The notes beneath the pieces are model-generated. The model searched no databases, was not told the origin of the DNA, and saw nothing but the letters and a program-made list of their open reading frames with translations. A stretch of 64,000 nucleotides of DNA from Phycisphaerae bacterium (GTDB taxonomy: Bacteria; Chloroflexota; Anaerolineae; 4572-78; J111), in the NCBI GenBank assembly GCA_028285035.1, contig JANQQF010000135.1:61494-125493 (forward strand), in the 5' to 3' direction. The translations under genes and the position numbers were made by a program. Shown piece after piece: positions 1 to 8,321 of the stretch (position 1 is its first letter; each line of letters opens with the position of its first letter).

Positions 1-1
1 G

Positions 2-184
2 GCTCATATCCCTGTGATTATGCTAACAGCTCGTCATTATCTTGAAGATGAAGGAAAAACCACCGGCTACTCGGCCATGTTTGATGGTTACGTCGTCAAG
101 CCGTTTGTGGTGAGGGATTTGTTGGGCAAAATTAATCGATTGCTTGAAGAAGGAACGAATGCAACGGCACCTGATGCTGGATAG
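2..184 (+). CDS. Response regulator receiver domain, C-terminal part (partial at window start)
   Basis: This is the last 60 residues of a protein that begins before the window. The text shows the end of a CheY-like receiver fold: a hydrophobic strand ending in 'LTAR' (conserved Thr), then 'GYVVKPF' with the conserved Lys-Pro, then a final amphipathic helix. The product ends soon after the receiver, so it is either a single-domain regulator or has its output domain at the N-terminus. The ModE-like gene starts 13 bases downstream, suggesting cotranscription. Confidence 0.85.
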   Translation, partial: AHIPVIMLTARHYLEDEGKTTGYSAMFDGYVVKPFVVRDLLGKINRLLEEGTNATAPDAG

Positions 185-196
185 ATTGATGGCGTG

Positions 197-523
197 ATGC
201 AAGCGAAAGCCAATTTCTGGATTGAAAAGGATGGGCAGGTTGTTTTAAGTTCCTGGCGAGTGGCCCTGCTTGAGGCAATTGCCGAAACTGGCTCAATCTC
301 AGCCGCCGCCGCCCAAATGGATGTGTCCTATCGACGGGCTTGGGAGAAAATCCAGGAAAGCGAAGATCGTTTGGGTCAGAAATTAGTAGAAACTCAGACA
401 GGGGGCGCCGGCGGTGGCGGTTCGCAGCTAACGCCAGCCGCTAAGGATTATGTCGCTCGCTTTCAAGCATTTACGGCAGGCTTGAACGCTACAATCGAAG
501 AACGATTTGAAGAAATTTTTTGA
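197..523 (+). CDS. ModE-type winged helix-turn-helix regulator (DNA-binding domain only)
   Basis: This 108-residue protein matches the N-terminal LysR-like winged-helix domain of ModE regulators. Visible landmarks are 'LLEAIAETGSISAAA', the recognition helix 'MDVSYRRAWEKI', a glycine-rich wing and 'LTPAAKDYV'. ModE controls molybdate uptake or molybdoenzyme genes. Here the C-terminal molybdate-binding TOBE domains are missing, so the ligand cannot be inferred. I take ATG 197; an in-frame GTG lies one codon upstream. It follows a response-regulator gene by 13 bases and ends at a strong terminator. Confidence 0.8.
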   Translation: MQAKANFWIEKDGQVVLSSWRVALLEAIAETGSISAAAAQMDVSYRRAWEKIQESEDRLGQKLVETQTGGAGGGGSQLTPAAKDYVARFQAFTAGLNATIEERFEEIF

Positions 524-543
524 AATTTAATTGAGTTGAATGT

Positions 544-577
544 AAAAAGACCTCTCTTGAAGTGAGAGGTCTTTTTT
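544..577 (+). terminator. Rho-independent terminator between convergent genes
   Basis: A 13-bp stem (544-556 pairs with 564-576) with a 7-nt loop is followed by a T-run. The A-run on the other side lets it work on both strands, serving the ModE-like gene and the convergent gene at 586-927. Confidence 0.85.
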
Positions 578-585
578 GTTTTTTA

Positions 586-927
586 CTACGAGGGTTTTGC
601 AATTTCTTGGACTAATCCGAGTCCCCAACAGGTTGGCGTGTATTGTCCCCCTTGAGTCCACTTGCTAAGTAACGCGTTAAAATCCTCTTGGGTGATTTCG
701 ATGAGGTCATGATTGTTTAGGGATTGAATGAAATTTGTGGCTTCGCCCTCAATATTGTACCAGCCGATTAGGTGGACTCCAGTCGTTTGTTCCAGCTTGG
801 GTTTATAGTGTTCACCTTTAACTTTGTCGTCTGTAACCTCAACCCAACCAAAAAAGTAAGGTAAGTTATTGATTTTGAGTTCAGTGGGGGCTTTGTAGTA
901 CACGATTTTTGAGAAGTTTGTGGTCAT
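586..927 (-). CDS. Hypothetical protein, 113 aa
   Basis: I do not recognise the family. The product is soluble-looking, with no signal peptide or membrane segment, and has an aromatic centre ('YFFGWVEV', 'LIGWYNIEG'). A Shine-Dalgarno-like AAAGGT lies about 8 bases before ATG 927. The gene is monocistronic, flanked by terminators at both ends. The ribosome site and terminators support a real gene, but nothing indicates its function. Confidence 0.6.
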   Translation of the reverse strand: MTTNFSKIVYYKAPTELKINNLPYFFGWVEVTDDKVKGEHYKPKLEQTTGVHLIGWYNIEGEATNFIQSLNNHDLIEITQEDFNALLSKWTQGGQYTPTCWGLGLVQEIAKPS

Positions 928-1023
928 AATGGTTTACCTTTTGTCTAGTTATGGAAGTTGATACCCAAACTATCCCACAATTGTGGGAGCTGTGTCAATA
1001 GCCTCATTGTCTTTTGATAGATA

Positions 1024-1064
1024 AAAAATTGGAGTCCAAAGTGCAGTTTCGGACTCCAATTTTT
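1024..1064 (-). terminator. Terminator downstream of the aminotransferase gene
   Basis: A 14-bp perfect stem (1024-1037 with 1051-1064) has A/T runs on both sides. It sits just past the 3' end of the minus-strand aminotransferase gene. Confidence 0.75.
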
Positions 1065-1077
1065 AGTTTTGCTATAT

Positions 1078-2445
1078 TTATTGACCGTTTAGCTCCATTA
1101 TTAGCTTTTGTTGAGTTAGATCAAGACATTGTCGGAAAATCTCAATCATTTCATCAATCTGCTCTCGGGAAATGATTAATGGTGGTGAAAAGGCCATTGT
1201 GTCCGAGACAGGGCGCGAAATCAGGCCATTATCAAGACAGTGCCTGAAGCAAAGCTTGCCCGCCTTGCCAACTGGCTCAAAGCGGCGACGGGTGGTCTTG
1301 TCCGCAATCATTTCAACCCCAGCAATCAAGCCTCGCCCACGTACATCGCCCACCAACGGGTGATCCTTCAACTCGGCCATTCGCCTTTGGAAATAGTCGC
1401 CCGTATCATTCGCTACTTTGGCGATGATTCCCTCCTCTTCCAACAGACGAATGTTCTCCAACGCCACCGCCGCTGACACGGGATGACCTGAGTAGGTGAA
1501 GCCGTGGTTGAAGCCAATGTTGCTTTCGAGCAAACCGCTCATCACTCGGTCGCTGACCAACGCCCCCGAAATGGGAATGTAACCAGATGATAATCCCTTG
1601 GCCATTGCGATGAAGTCGGGCTGGAGATCATACAACTCGGAGGCGAACCAAGCCCCCACGCGACCAAAGCCGGTAATCACCTCGTCGATGGATAGCAGGA
1701 CATCGTACTCTTCGCAAATTCGGACAATTTCCGGCCAGTAGCTCGCGGGTGGCATCATCACCCCGCCCCCCGCTGGAATGGGATCACCGTGGAAGGCGGC
1801 TACATTTTCTGGGCCAAGCTCAAGGATTTTTTGTTCCAACAGCCGAGCCGTTTCCAAGCCAAACTGTTCAAAATCGGTGGAGCCGCCCTTGTGATAATAA
1901 TCGACCCCTTCAATGTGATGGAACCCAGGCAATGGCAAATCGGTTGTCGGATGCATATAGTCAAAGCCGCACAAACTGGCCCCAACCATCGTGGAGCCGT
2001 GGTAGCTGCCGAGGCGACTGATGATGGCCTTCTTTGATGGCTGCCCCACCACCTCCCAATAGACCCGAGCCATCCGCATAATCGTGTCGTTGGCCTCCGA
2101 GCCAGAGTTGGCAAAGAAGATGTGGTTGAGATTGTCTGGAGCCAATGCGGTGATCTTTGCAGCGAGTTTGGCGACTGGAGCCGTGGTCGATTGAAAAAAG
2201 GTGTTGTAATAAGGCAGCTTGCTCATTTGCTGCTGGGCCGCTGTCATCAACTCCTCACGCCCATAGCCGATATTCACACACCATAGTCCAGCCATCCCAT
2301 CGATATAACGTTTGCCATTTTCATCAAACACATAAATGCCCTGGCCCTCCGCAATCACCAACACCCCTTCATCCTTGAGTTGCTGAATATTGTTGAACGG
2401 GTGGATATGGTGGGCCGCATCCAACTCACTAATCATCTGCTGCAT
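1078..2445 (-). CDS. Class III PLP-dependent aminotransferase (omega-amino acid type)
   Basis: This 455-residue protein has the full class III fold. 'ANSGSEAND' near residue 112 binds the cofactor phosphate, 'SIDEVITGFGR' carries Asp254 that contacts the pyridine nitrogen, and 'MAKGLSSG' holds the Schiff-base Lys283. The family moves amino groups from omega-amines or omega-amino acids (beta-alanine, GABA, putrescine, taurine) to pyruvate or 2-oxoglutarate; the exact substrate cannot be read here. A good ribosome site (AAAGGAG) precedes ATG 2445. The gene stands alone. Confidence 0.88.
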   Translation of the reverse strand: MQQMISELDAAHHIHPFNNIQQLKDEGVLVIAEGQGIYVFDENGKRYIDGMAGLWCVNIGYGREELMTAAQQQMSKLPYYNTFFQSTTAPVAKLAAKITALAPDNLNHIFFANSGSEANDTIMRMARVYWEVVGQPSKKAIISRLGSYHGSTMVGASLCGFDYMHPTTDLPLPGFHHIEGVDYYHKGGSTDFEQFGLETARLLEQKILELGPENVAAFHGDPIPAGGGVMMPPASYWPEIVRICEEYDVLLSIDEVITGFGRVGAWFASELYDLQPDFIAMAKGLSSGYIPISGALVSDRVMSGLLESNIGFNHGFTYSGHPVSAAVALENIRLLEEEGIIAKVANDTGDYFQRRMAELKDHPLVGDVRGRGLIAGVEMIADKTTRRRFEPVGKAGKLCFRHCLDNGLISRPVSDTMAFSPPLIISREQIDEMIEIFRQCLDLTQQKLIMELNGQ

Positions 2446-2646
2446 CGTGGTTTCTCCTTTAATTCGTTGTCTTGTTTAGGTAACAAAATCGCGTCGCAGA
2501 TTGTACCACATATCATTGTGGCTATAGCAAATAGATGGACCAAGCCCACTCAGAGATTGATTTTAGTATGTGAGTGCAGATCGGAATTGAGCGCCTTAAG
2601 ACTACCTCGACAGCCTCCTTAACAAAACATATTTGATGCAACCCTG

Positions 2647-2685
2647 TAATTACGGTATGATCGTATGAGTCAATGACCGTAATTA
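2647..2685. promoter_or_regulatory. Inverted repeat upstream of the K+ channel gene
   Basis: A perfect 9-bp inverted repeat (2647-2655 and 2677-2685) with a 21-bp spacer ends 20 bases before the channel start. Two-turn spacing between arm centres would suit a dimeric regulator; a 5'-UTR hairpin is the alternative. Confidence 0.4.
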
Positions 2686-2705
2686 ATGCATAGGGCTGGA
2701 AGTTT

Positions 2706-3536
2706 ATGTCTGTTCATCCACATCACTCAAATTGGCCCCAGTGGCGTACCCGACTCCATGAAATCATTTTTGAGGCCGATACTCCGGTGGGTAAACTGTT
2801 TGATGTTGTGCTTATTGGTAGTATCGTTTGTAGTGTAGCTGTAGTTCTGCTTGACAGTATGGCCACAGTTCAGGACCAATATGGTAATCTGTTGTACGCG
2901 GCGGAGTGGTTTTTTACCATTTTGTTCACCCTTGAATACATCATGCGGCTAATGAGTGTCCGCACCCCAATCAAGTATGCCACCAGCTTCTTTGGGGTGG
3001 TTGATTTACTGGCCATCCTGCCGACGTACCTCAGTGTGCTTTTCCCTGGCAGCCAATATTTATTGACCATTCGTGTATTACGATTGTTGCGTGTCTTTCG
3101 CGTGTTTAAGCTGGCCACCTACGTTAAAGAAGCTCAAGTGATTATTACCGCTTTGCAGGCCAGTCGCCGCAAGATTAGCGTATTTCTCTTTGCCGTGATG
3201 ATGATTGTCATTATCATTGGCTCAATCATGCATGTGGTTGAGGGCGCAGAGAATGGTTTTGATAACATCCCCACCAGCATCTATTGGGCCATCGTTACTC
3301 TGACCACGGTTGGCTATGGGGATATAACACCCCAAACATCAATAGGCCAGTTGATTGCCTCGGTCGTTATGATTATCGGGTATGCAATCATCGCCGTGCC
3401 CACCGGCATCGTCACTGCCGAACTTACGCAAGCTGGTCACAAAAGCCGTGTGTCAACCCAAGCTTGTCCTTCCTGTAGTTTGGATGGGCACGACCACGAC
3501 GCCGTTTATTGTAAGTATTGCAGCGCACGGTTGTAG
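2706..3536 (+). CDS. Voltage-gated-type potassium channel (6 TM) with C-terminal zinc ribbon
   Basis: This 276-residue inner-membrane protein has the Kv layout. Hydrophobic segments S1-S3 are followed by an S4 with arginines every third residue (Arg123, 126, 129, 132), an S5, a pore helix with the selectivity filter 'TVGYGD' (201-206), and S6. A short cytoplasmic tail ends in a CxxC...CxxC zinc ribbon (Cys254, 257, 269, 272), which is unusual for the family. It should conduct K+ in response to voltage. The gene starts at ATG 2706 and is followed by a small membrane-protein gene. Confidence 0.92.
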   Translation: MSVHPHHSNWPQWRTRLHEIIFEADTPVGKLFDVVLIGSIVCSVAVVLLDSMATVQDQYGNLLYAAEWFFTILFTLEYIMRLMSVRTPIKYATSFFGVVDLLAILPTYLSVLFPGSQYLLTIRVLRLLRVFRVFKLATYVKEAQVIITALQASRRKISVFLFAVMMIVIIIGSIMHVVEGAENGFDNIPTSIYWAIVTLTTVGYGDITPQTSIGQLIASVVMIIGYAIIAVPTGIVTAELTQAGHKSRVSTQACPSCSLDGHDHDAVYCKYCSARL

Positions 3537-3574
3537 AATACTTTCGTTGGATGATACAGATAAGGAGAAAAATT

Positions 3575-4168
3575 ATGTCTATTCGTTACAAATCTAAGTT
3601 TCTGATAGGAACATTTGTTGTTGGAATGATTCTGCTGTGGTTATCTGCTGTTGCGATTGCTAAAGGGCCGGAGTCTGCGATCCTGACGGGGCCTGGGCTT
3701 GAAGAGCCAATCGATTTGATGACGGAAACGACAAGCACTGAGGATCTTGTTCGGTTGATGGAGCAGTCGGGAATGTGGTACGCCTCAGGCGATCTTCCGA
3801 CTCGGCTTGAAGAACCACCCCAGGAGCTAGGCACAGCTTATACCCTGACTTGGGTCAACCTTGGACCACCAAATAAAAGTGTTGAGGAACGGACCATTTA
3901 TCAGTACATCTATTTGGATGATGAGGATCGATTAATTATTCACACCCCAGCCCAAACAGGGTTGGAGGGATGGGGATCTGGTGTGATTGGTTGGTTCGTA
4001 GCATCTGGTGATATGCGATACACCTTGGAAGACTTGGGTATGCCTGCCTCTACTTTTGTGTCAGCTAATCAGGAGTCTCCTGTCAATGCGTTTTGGCTTC
4101 TTGCGTTTGTGGGCTTGGTTCTTGTTATCGGGATTGGACGAAGGTATATTGCTTTGAACAAAGTTTAA
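3575..4168 (+). CDS. Hypothetical membrane-anchored protein, 197 aa
   Basis: I do not recognise the family. ATG 3575 is chosen because AAGGAG lies just upstream; a longer in-frame extension would overlap the channel gene. The protein has an N-terminal signal anchor (about residues 8-30), an extracytoplasmic middle of about 130 residues rich in acidic residues, and a C-terminal membrane segment (about residues 173-190) followed by basic residues. It starts 38 bases after the channel gene and may be cotranscribed with it. Confidence 0.65.
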   Translation: MSIRYKSKFLIGTFVVGMILLWLSAVAIAKGPESAILTGPGLEEPIDLMTETTSTEDLVRLMEQSGMWYASGDLPTRLEEPPQELGTAYTLTWVNLGPPNKSVEERTIYQYIYLDDEDRLIIHTPAQTGLEGWGSGVIGWFVASGDMRYTLEDLGMPASTFVSANQESPVNAFWLLAFVGLVLVIGIGRRYIALNKV

Positions 4169-4185
4169 TTGAATTGGAGTGCCCT

Positions 4186-4881
4186 ATGAAAACAGTTGGT
4201 ATTATTGGGGGGATTGCCCCAGAATCAACAATTCAATATTATCGTCTGATTGTGGAGTCGTATCGTGAGCAAAAACAAGATGGCAGCTATCCACCGATTA
4301 TCATCAATAGCATCGACATGACATCGATGCTGGGGATGATTGGCAACGATCAGCTGGTTGAGGTAACTGAATATCTGCTTGGTGAAGTCAAAAAGCTGGC
4401 CGATGCTGGGGCAGATTTTGGTTTGCTGGCATCTAATACGCCTCATCTTGTTTTCAATGACATTCAAAAGCAGTCCCCCATCCCCTTGATCAGCATCGTC
4501 GAGACGGCTTGTAAAGCGGCTCAATCTCTTGAATTGAAGAAGGTTGGATTGTTTGGCACCCGCTTTACGATGCAGAGCAATTTCTACCCTGATGTATTTT
4601 CGCGAGCTAATATAGCGCTTGTTGTTCCTGAAGTAGAGGATCAAACCTATATCCACGATAAATATATGAGTGAGCTTGTCAACGGTATCTTTTTAGAGGA
4701 AACCCGTCAAAAACTGTTAGCAATTGTTGATAAATTACACATGCAGCACGATATAGAGGGTTTGGTGCTGGGCGGTACAGAACTGCCGTTGATTATTTCA
4801 GAAAGTGCTGGGCAAACCATTCCCTTTTTAGATACGACCAAACTACACGTTGAGCAAGCTGTCGCTCAAATGTTGTCATAA
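4186..4881 (+). CDS. Aspartate/glutamate racemase-family protein with both catalytic cysteines replaced
   Basis: This 231-residue protein has the RacD/Asp-Glu racemase signature 'TVGIIGGIAPEST' and two half-domains. Well-studied members use two Cys (or Thr/Cys) as acid-base pair. Here the first motif reads 'ASNTPH' (Ser83) and the second 'LGGTELPL' (Gly197), so neither cysteine is present. It may act on another amino acid or be a lyase or isomerase relative. ATG 4186 follows TTGGAG and starts 17 bases after the previous stop; an upstream in-frame ATG lacks such a site. Confidence 0.8.
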   Translation: MKTVGIIGGIAPESTIQYYRLIVESYREQKQDGSYPPIIINSIDMTSMLGMIGNDQLVEVTEYLLGEVKKLADAGADFGLLASNTPHLVFNDIQKQSPIPLISIVETACKAAQSLELKKVGLFGTRFTMQSNFYPDVFSRANIALVVPEVEDQTYIHDKYMSELVNGIFLEETRQKLLAIVDKLHMQHDIEGLVLGGTELPLIISESAGQTIPFLDTTKLHVEQAVAQMLS

Positions 4882-4917
4882 ACTAATCGAGATATAAATC
4901 CCGAAGAGGAAACATTT

Positions 4918-5838
4918 ATGAACACGTCTATGACCACAGATAGCAAAGCTGTACGCCTAACCGCGCTCGATGGAGTACAACTCGCGGGGACGCTCTTTGA
5001 GCCGGAGGAGGCACCCCATACAGCGCTCCTGATCAACTCAGGCACCGGTATTCCCCAACGATTTTACGCTCGCCTGGCTCGACATGCTGCTACGCGTGGA
5101 TTTGTCACATTGACTTATGATTACCGAGGTATCGGTGGATCAGCGCCCGAGTCGTTGCGAGGCTATGAGGCCCGCTATCGGGATTGGGGGCAGCGCGATG
5201 TACCCGGTGCCATCAATTGGCTCAGTGAGCGTTATCCCACACTGCCGCTAACAGTGATTGGCCATTCGACGGGCGGTCAACAATTGGGACTAGCCCAAAA
5301 TATTGAGCAGGTGCGAGCTGCGGCTTTTGTTGCGGTGTCAACGGGCTATTGGCGTGGGATGCCCCTACATTATAAGTTGCTTTCGTTTGGGTTGTGGAAG
5401 CTATACATGCCCCTGGCCTCTCGGCTGTATGGCTATGCTCCGGCCAAGAAGATTCGCTGGGGTGAGAATCTCCCCACCGGCGTTGCTCAGGAGTGGGGGG
5501 CGTGGTGTATGGAGCCGGATTATCTGGCGGCCTATTTCGATGACGGCGGCCGACGTACCCCGCTTGATGGCATGCCATTTGGCCCAACTCACTTCGATAA
5601 GGCGACCTTTCCCATCCGAGCCTACTGTTTCACTGATGATCCTATCGCTACACCCGCTAATGTGCCTCCGTTACTCAAACTTTATGAGCAGGCTACCGTC
5701 GAAACTCATTGGGTGATGCCGGAGTCACTAAATGTGTCAGAAATTGGTCACCTTGGCTTTTTCCGTTCCGATATTGGTACACCACTCTGGGATGACGTGC
5801 TTGAATGGCTTCACGGGCAGGCTAAAGAAGAATGCTGA
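4918..5838 (+). CDS. Alpha/beta hydrolase
   Basis: This 306-residue cytoplasmic protein has an alpha/beta-hydrolase fold: an oxyanion strand 'LLINSGTGIP', 'YDYRGIGGS', and the nucleophile elbow 'GHSTGG' with Ser117. A late 'IGHLGFF' offers the catalytic His. It resembles the predicted hydrolases of COG4757, whose substrates are unknown. GAGGAAA precedes ATG 4918. It lies 36 bases after the racemase gene in the same direction. Confidence 0.85.
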   Translation: MNTSMTTDSKAVRLTALDGVQLAGTLFEPEEAPHTALLINSGTGIPQRFYARLARHAATRGFVTLTYDYRGIGGSAPESLRGYEARYRDWGQRDVPGAINWLSERYPTLPLTVIGHSTGGQQLGLAQNIEQVRAAAFVAVSTGYWRGMPLHYKLLSFGLWKLYMPLASRLYGYAPAKKIRWGENLPTGVAQEWGAWCMEPDYLAAYFDDGGRRTPLDGMPFGPTHFDKATFPIRAYCFTDDPIATPANVPPLLKLYEQATVETHWVMPESLNVSEIGHLGFFRSDIGTPLWDDVLEWLHGQAKEEC

Positions 5839-5968
5839 GGTGTCGTTTGATCTCTCCATCTCACAGGCCATTGCTTCAAGGCTTTTCCCAGAACATTTGG
5901 TGACTGCTCTCAGACAGGCAGGGTGGCTCAATGCTGTCCCTAATATATGGAATGAAAGTCCTTGAGCT

Positions 5969-6427
5969 ATGTTTGATATTCGTGTAGCTACAACGTCTGA
6001 TACAGATGCGATTGCTGGGTTAGTTGATGAGGCCTATGGACATTATGTCGAACGAATTGGGCGTAAGCCACTGCCCATGATCGTCAACTATCAAACTGCG
6101 ATCGAAGAACATCAAATATGGGTGATCGAAGCAGCAGTACACCTAAAAGCTGTTTTGGAACTCATTCCTTCTAATACATACCTACTTATCGAAAATATTG
6201 CCATTGCTCCAGATTATCAAAAACAGGGAATTGGTCGGTGGCTCATGTTTTTTGCTGAACGTGAAGCCATCCGACAAGGCTTTGCTGAGATAAGGCTGTA
6301 CACCAATGAACGATTTGTTGAAAATTTAGCCTTTTATGCCAAGCTCGGCTATACAGAAATGTATCGAGAAGATTTTAAGGGCTTGGATGTTGTGCATTTT
6401 CACAAAGTGCTTGTAGATATAGATTGA
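5969..6427 (+). CDS. GNAT-family N-acetyltransferase
   Basis: This 152-residue protein has the acetyl-CoA-binding motif A, seen as 'IAIAPDYQKQGIGRWLM' (Q/RxxGxG/A), then motif B 'NLAFYAKLGY'. It should acetylate an amine of unknown identity. The start at ATG 5969 has only a weak ribosome site. The 130 bases between the hydrolase stop and this gene hold no convincing gene. Confidence 0.85.
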   Translation: MFDIRVATTSDTDAIAGLVDEAYGHYVERIGRKPLPMIVNYQTAIEEHQIWVIEAAVHLKAVLELIPSNTYLLIENIAIAPDYQKQGIGRWLMFFAEREAIRQGFAEIRLYTNERFVENLAFYAKLGYTEMYREDFKGLDVVHFHKVLVDID

Positions 6428-6478
6428 TTGTGAAACTCAAGCCTTGTACCGACAACTACAGTTTTAGAGGCTAGAAAA

Positions 6479-6880
6479 ATGCCTGAACTTACAACATTAG
6501 AAATGATCGACAAAGCAAAAAAAGTGCTTCAACCTCGGAAGTTGTCCGATGACAACACTGCAGGTGATGTCGCCTGTGCCCTGCTGAGTGCAAGTGGTCA
6601 GTTGTACTTTGGGGTCTGCATCGATATCAGTAGTGGCATTGGCTTTTGTGCCGAACATAGTGCTATCGCTGCGATGATTACGGCAGGTGAAAGCAAGATC
6701 GCCAAAATTGTTGCCGTTTGGGGCGATGGCGTGGTGCTGCCGCCCTGTGGACGATGTCGCGAATTTATGTACCAAATCAACAAGGCCAACTTCAACTCGA
6801 CGAAGATTATTTTGAGCGAGACCAAGGTTTTAAAGTTGAGCGAACTTTTACCACATCCTTATGACGAAGTGTGGGATTAG
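6479..6880 (+). CDS. Cytidine deaminase-like (blasticidin-S-deaminase-type) zinc hydrolase
   Basis: This 133-residue protein carries the deaminase zinc site 'CAE' (Cys57, with the proton-shuttle Glu59) and 'PCGRC' (Cys90, Cys93). Its length fits the small tetrameric cytidine/blasticidin deaminase group. The substrate is probably a nucleoside or nucleoside analogue. The gene begins at ATG 6479 and lies directly before the APH-like kinase gene, a pairing that recalls small-molecule detoxification, though that is inference. Confidence 0.85.
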   Translation: MPELTTLEMIDKAKKVLQPRKLSDDNTAGDVACALLSASGQLYFGVCIDISSGIGFCAEHSAIAAMITAGESKIAKIVAVWGDGVVLPPCGRCREFMYQINKANFNSTKIILSETKVLKLSELLPHPYDEVWD

Positions 6881-6882
6881 AG

Positions 6883-7686
6883 GTGAGTACGCTGTCGAAA
6901 ATTGGATGTATTATAGATCACGAAGAAATCCCCTTACAAGGCGGGAATGTCAATGATAGCGTTGTCCGTGTTGGAGATACTGTTCGCCGTGCCACTTCAG
7001 CCATCAGCCCGACTGTGCATCAACTCCTGATGCATCTGGAGGCCAAGGGCTTTACCGGCTGTCCCCGATTTTTGGGTATTGATGATAAACAGCGTGAGGT
7101 TTTGTCATTTTTAGAGGGCGAGACTGGCATCCCCGATTACTTGTGGCACGATGATGCGCCTGTCATTGCTACGGCTGACCTGTTACGACGCTATCACGAG
7201 GCTACTCTCAACTTTCCCAGAGATGCATCGATGACCTGGGGCATCACCTACCCCGATTCATCACGCCATGAGGTGATTTGCCACAATGACTTTGCCCCGT
7301 ACAACTTTATCTACCGCGCCCAGGCACCCTATGCTGTGATTGATTTTGATTTAGTCGGGCCAGGACCAAGACTGCGTGATGTAGCCTACGCTGCCTATTG
7401 GCTCACCCCATTATCCTTTGGCCATGACTTGACCCGCCTTGCGAATCAAGATATCCAAAAGGGGAGTAGACGATTACATTTGTTTTGTGAAACGTATGGG
7501 GTCAGTGTGAATGAAGCCCTTTTTGATATGCTCCACGAGGTGCTAAGTTTTATGGGGAATAAGGCGGAGGTAGAACAGTTGCTTGGGATTGATATCGCTT
7601 CGAAGCTCGAAGCCGAAGGACATTTGCCTCATTGGCGGGGTGAAGCCCGAGCTTTTCTGGAAAATCGACACCGAGTAGAGATATAA
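6883..7686 (+). CDS. Aminoglycoside phosphotransferase (APH)/choline kinase-family protein
   Basis: This protein of about 267 residues has the APH catalytic loop as 'HNDFAPYNFIY' (Asp base and metal-binding Asn) and the metal motif 'IDFDLVGPG'. The family phosphorylates aminoglycosides, choline, homoserine and other small alcohols; the substrate here is unknown. I prefer GTG 6883, 6 bases after GGGA; an upstream in-frame GTG at 6871 would overlap the deaminase gene by 10 bases and has no ribosome site. Confidence 0.8.
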   Translation: MSTLSKIGCIIDHEEIPLQGGNVNDSVVRVGDTVRRATSAISPTVHQLLMHLEAKGFTGCPRFLGIDDKQREVLSFLEGETGIPDYLWHDDAPVIATADLLRRYHEATLNFPRDASMTWGITYPDSSRHEVICHNDFAPYNFIYRAQAPYAVIDFDLVGPGPRLRDVAYAAYWLTPLSFGHDLTRLANQDIQKGSRRLHLFCETYGVSVNEALFDMLHEVLSFMGNKAEVEQLLGIDIASKLEAEGHLPHWRGEARAFLENRHRVEI

Positions 7687-7775
7687 TACGCATTAGCCTA
7701 TTGCCTCTTGTAAATCTAAAATCTGAATATCGTAAACTCGCTCTATGCGATAGAAACAAACAGGCTGAAATTATT

Positions 7776-8288
7776 ATGAACAATCTAAATAACACACAAT
7801 CAAACATCCTTGTACGCTCTGCCACATCTGACGATTTATCAAAATTTGAGGTGATACGCGAAGCTGCTTTCAAGCCAGTTTTTGAGTCCTTTCGCCGAAT
7901 TTTGGGAGACGAAATTTACGAAATTGCCCAAGCTAGCGAAGATGCGGGCCAGCAAGCTTATCTAGCTTCACTCTTTCAGCCCGCCTCAGGGTGGGAGCTT
8001 TATGCTGTTGAAGCCGAAGATGTTGTCGTTGGCTTTATTTCGGTTCAATTGAATCACGAAACAACGGTGGGTGAAATCGGCCTTAATGCTGTCCATCCCG
8101 ATTATACGGGGCGAGGCATTGGCACCGAAATGTACGATTTCGCCACGGCCCGAATGAAAGAAGCTGGAATGCGGGTGGCGACCGTTTCCACAGGCGGTGA
8201 CCCCAGCCACGCCCCCGCCCGGCGCGCTTATGAGAAAGCCGGATTTGACGTGCAAATCCCAAGTGTGTGGATGTGTCGGACCTTATAG
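7776..8288 (+). CDS. GNAT-family N-acetyltransferase
   Basis: This 170-residue acetyltransferase has motif A 'VHPDYTGRGIGTEMYDF' and motif B 'ARRAYEKAGFD'. ATG 7776 is chosen; a longer TTG start at 7701 would add 25 residues with no family resemblance. The gene follows the APH-like kinase by about 90 bases and converges on the DUF2201 gene. Confidence 0.85.
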   Translation: MNNLNNTQSNILVRSATSDDLSKFEVIREAAFKPVFESFRRILGDEIYEIAQASEDAGQQAYLASLFQPASGWELYAVEAEDVVVGFISVQLNHETTVGEIGLNAVHPDYTGRGIGTEMYDFATARMKEAGMRVATVSTGGDPSHAPARRAYEKAGFDVQIPSVWMCRTL

Positions 8289-8321
8289 TCTACGATTACC
8301 GACCTCAGCCATTTTCCATAC

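Noticed and set aside
5732..5965. Open frame overlapping the hydrolase end and running toward the GNAT gene
   Set aside because: Most of it is an out-of-frame shadow of the hydrolase; the unique last 40 residues match nothing I know and no ribosome site precedes a start.
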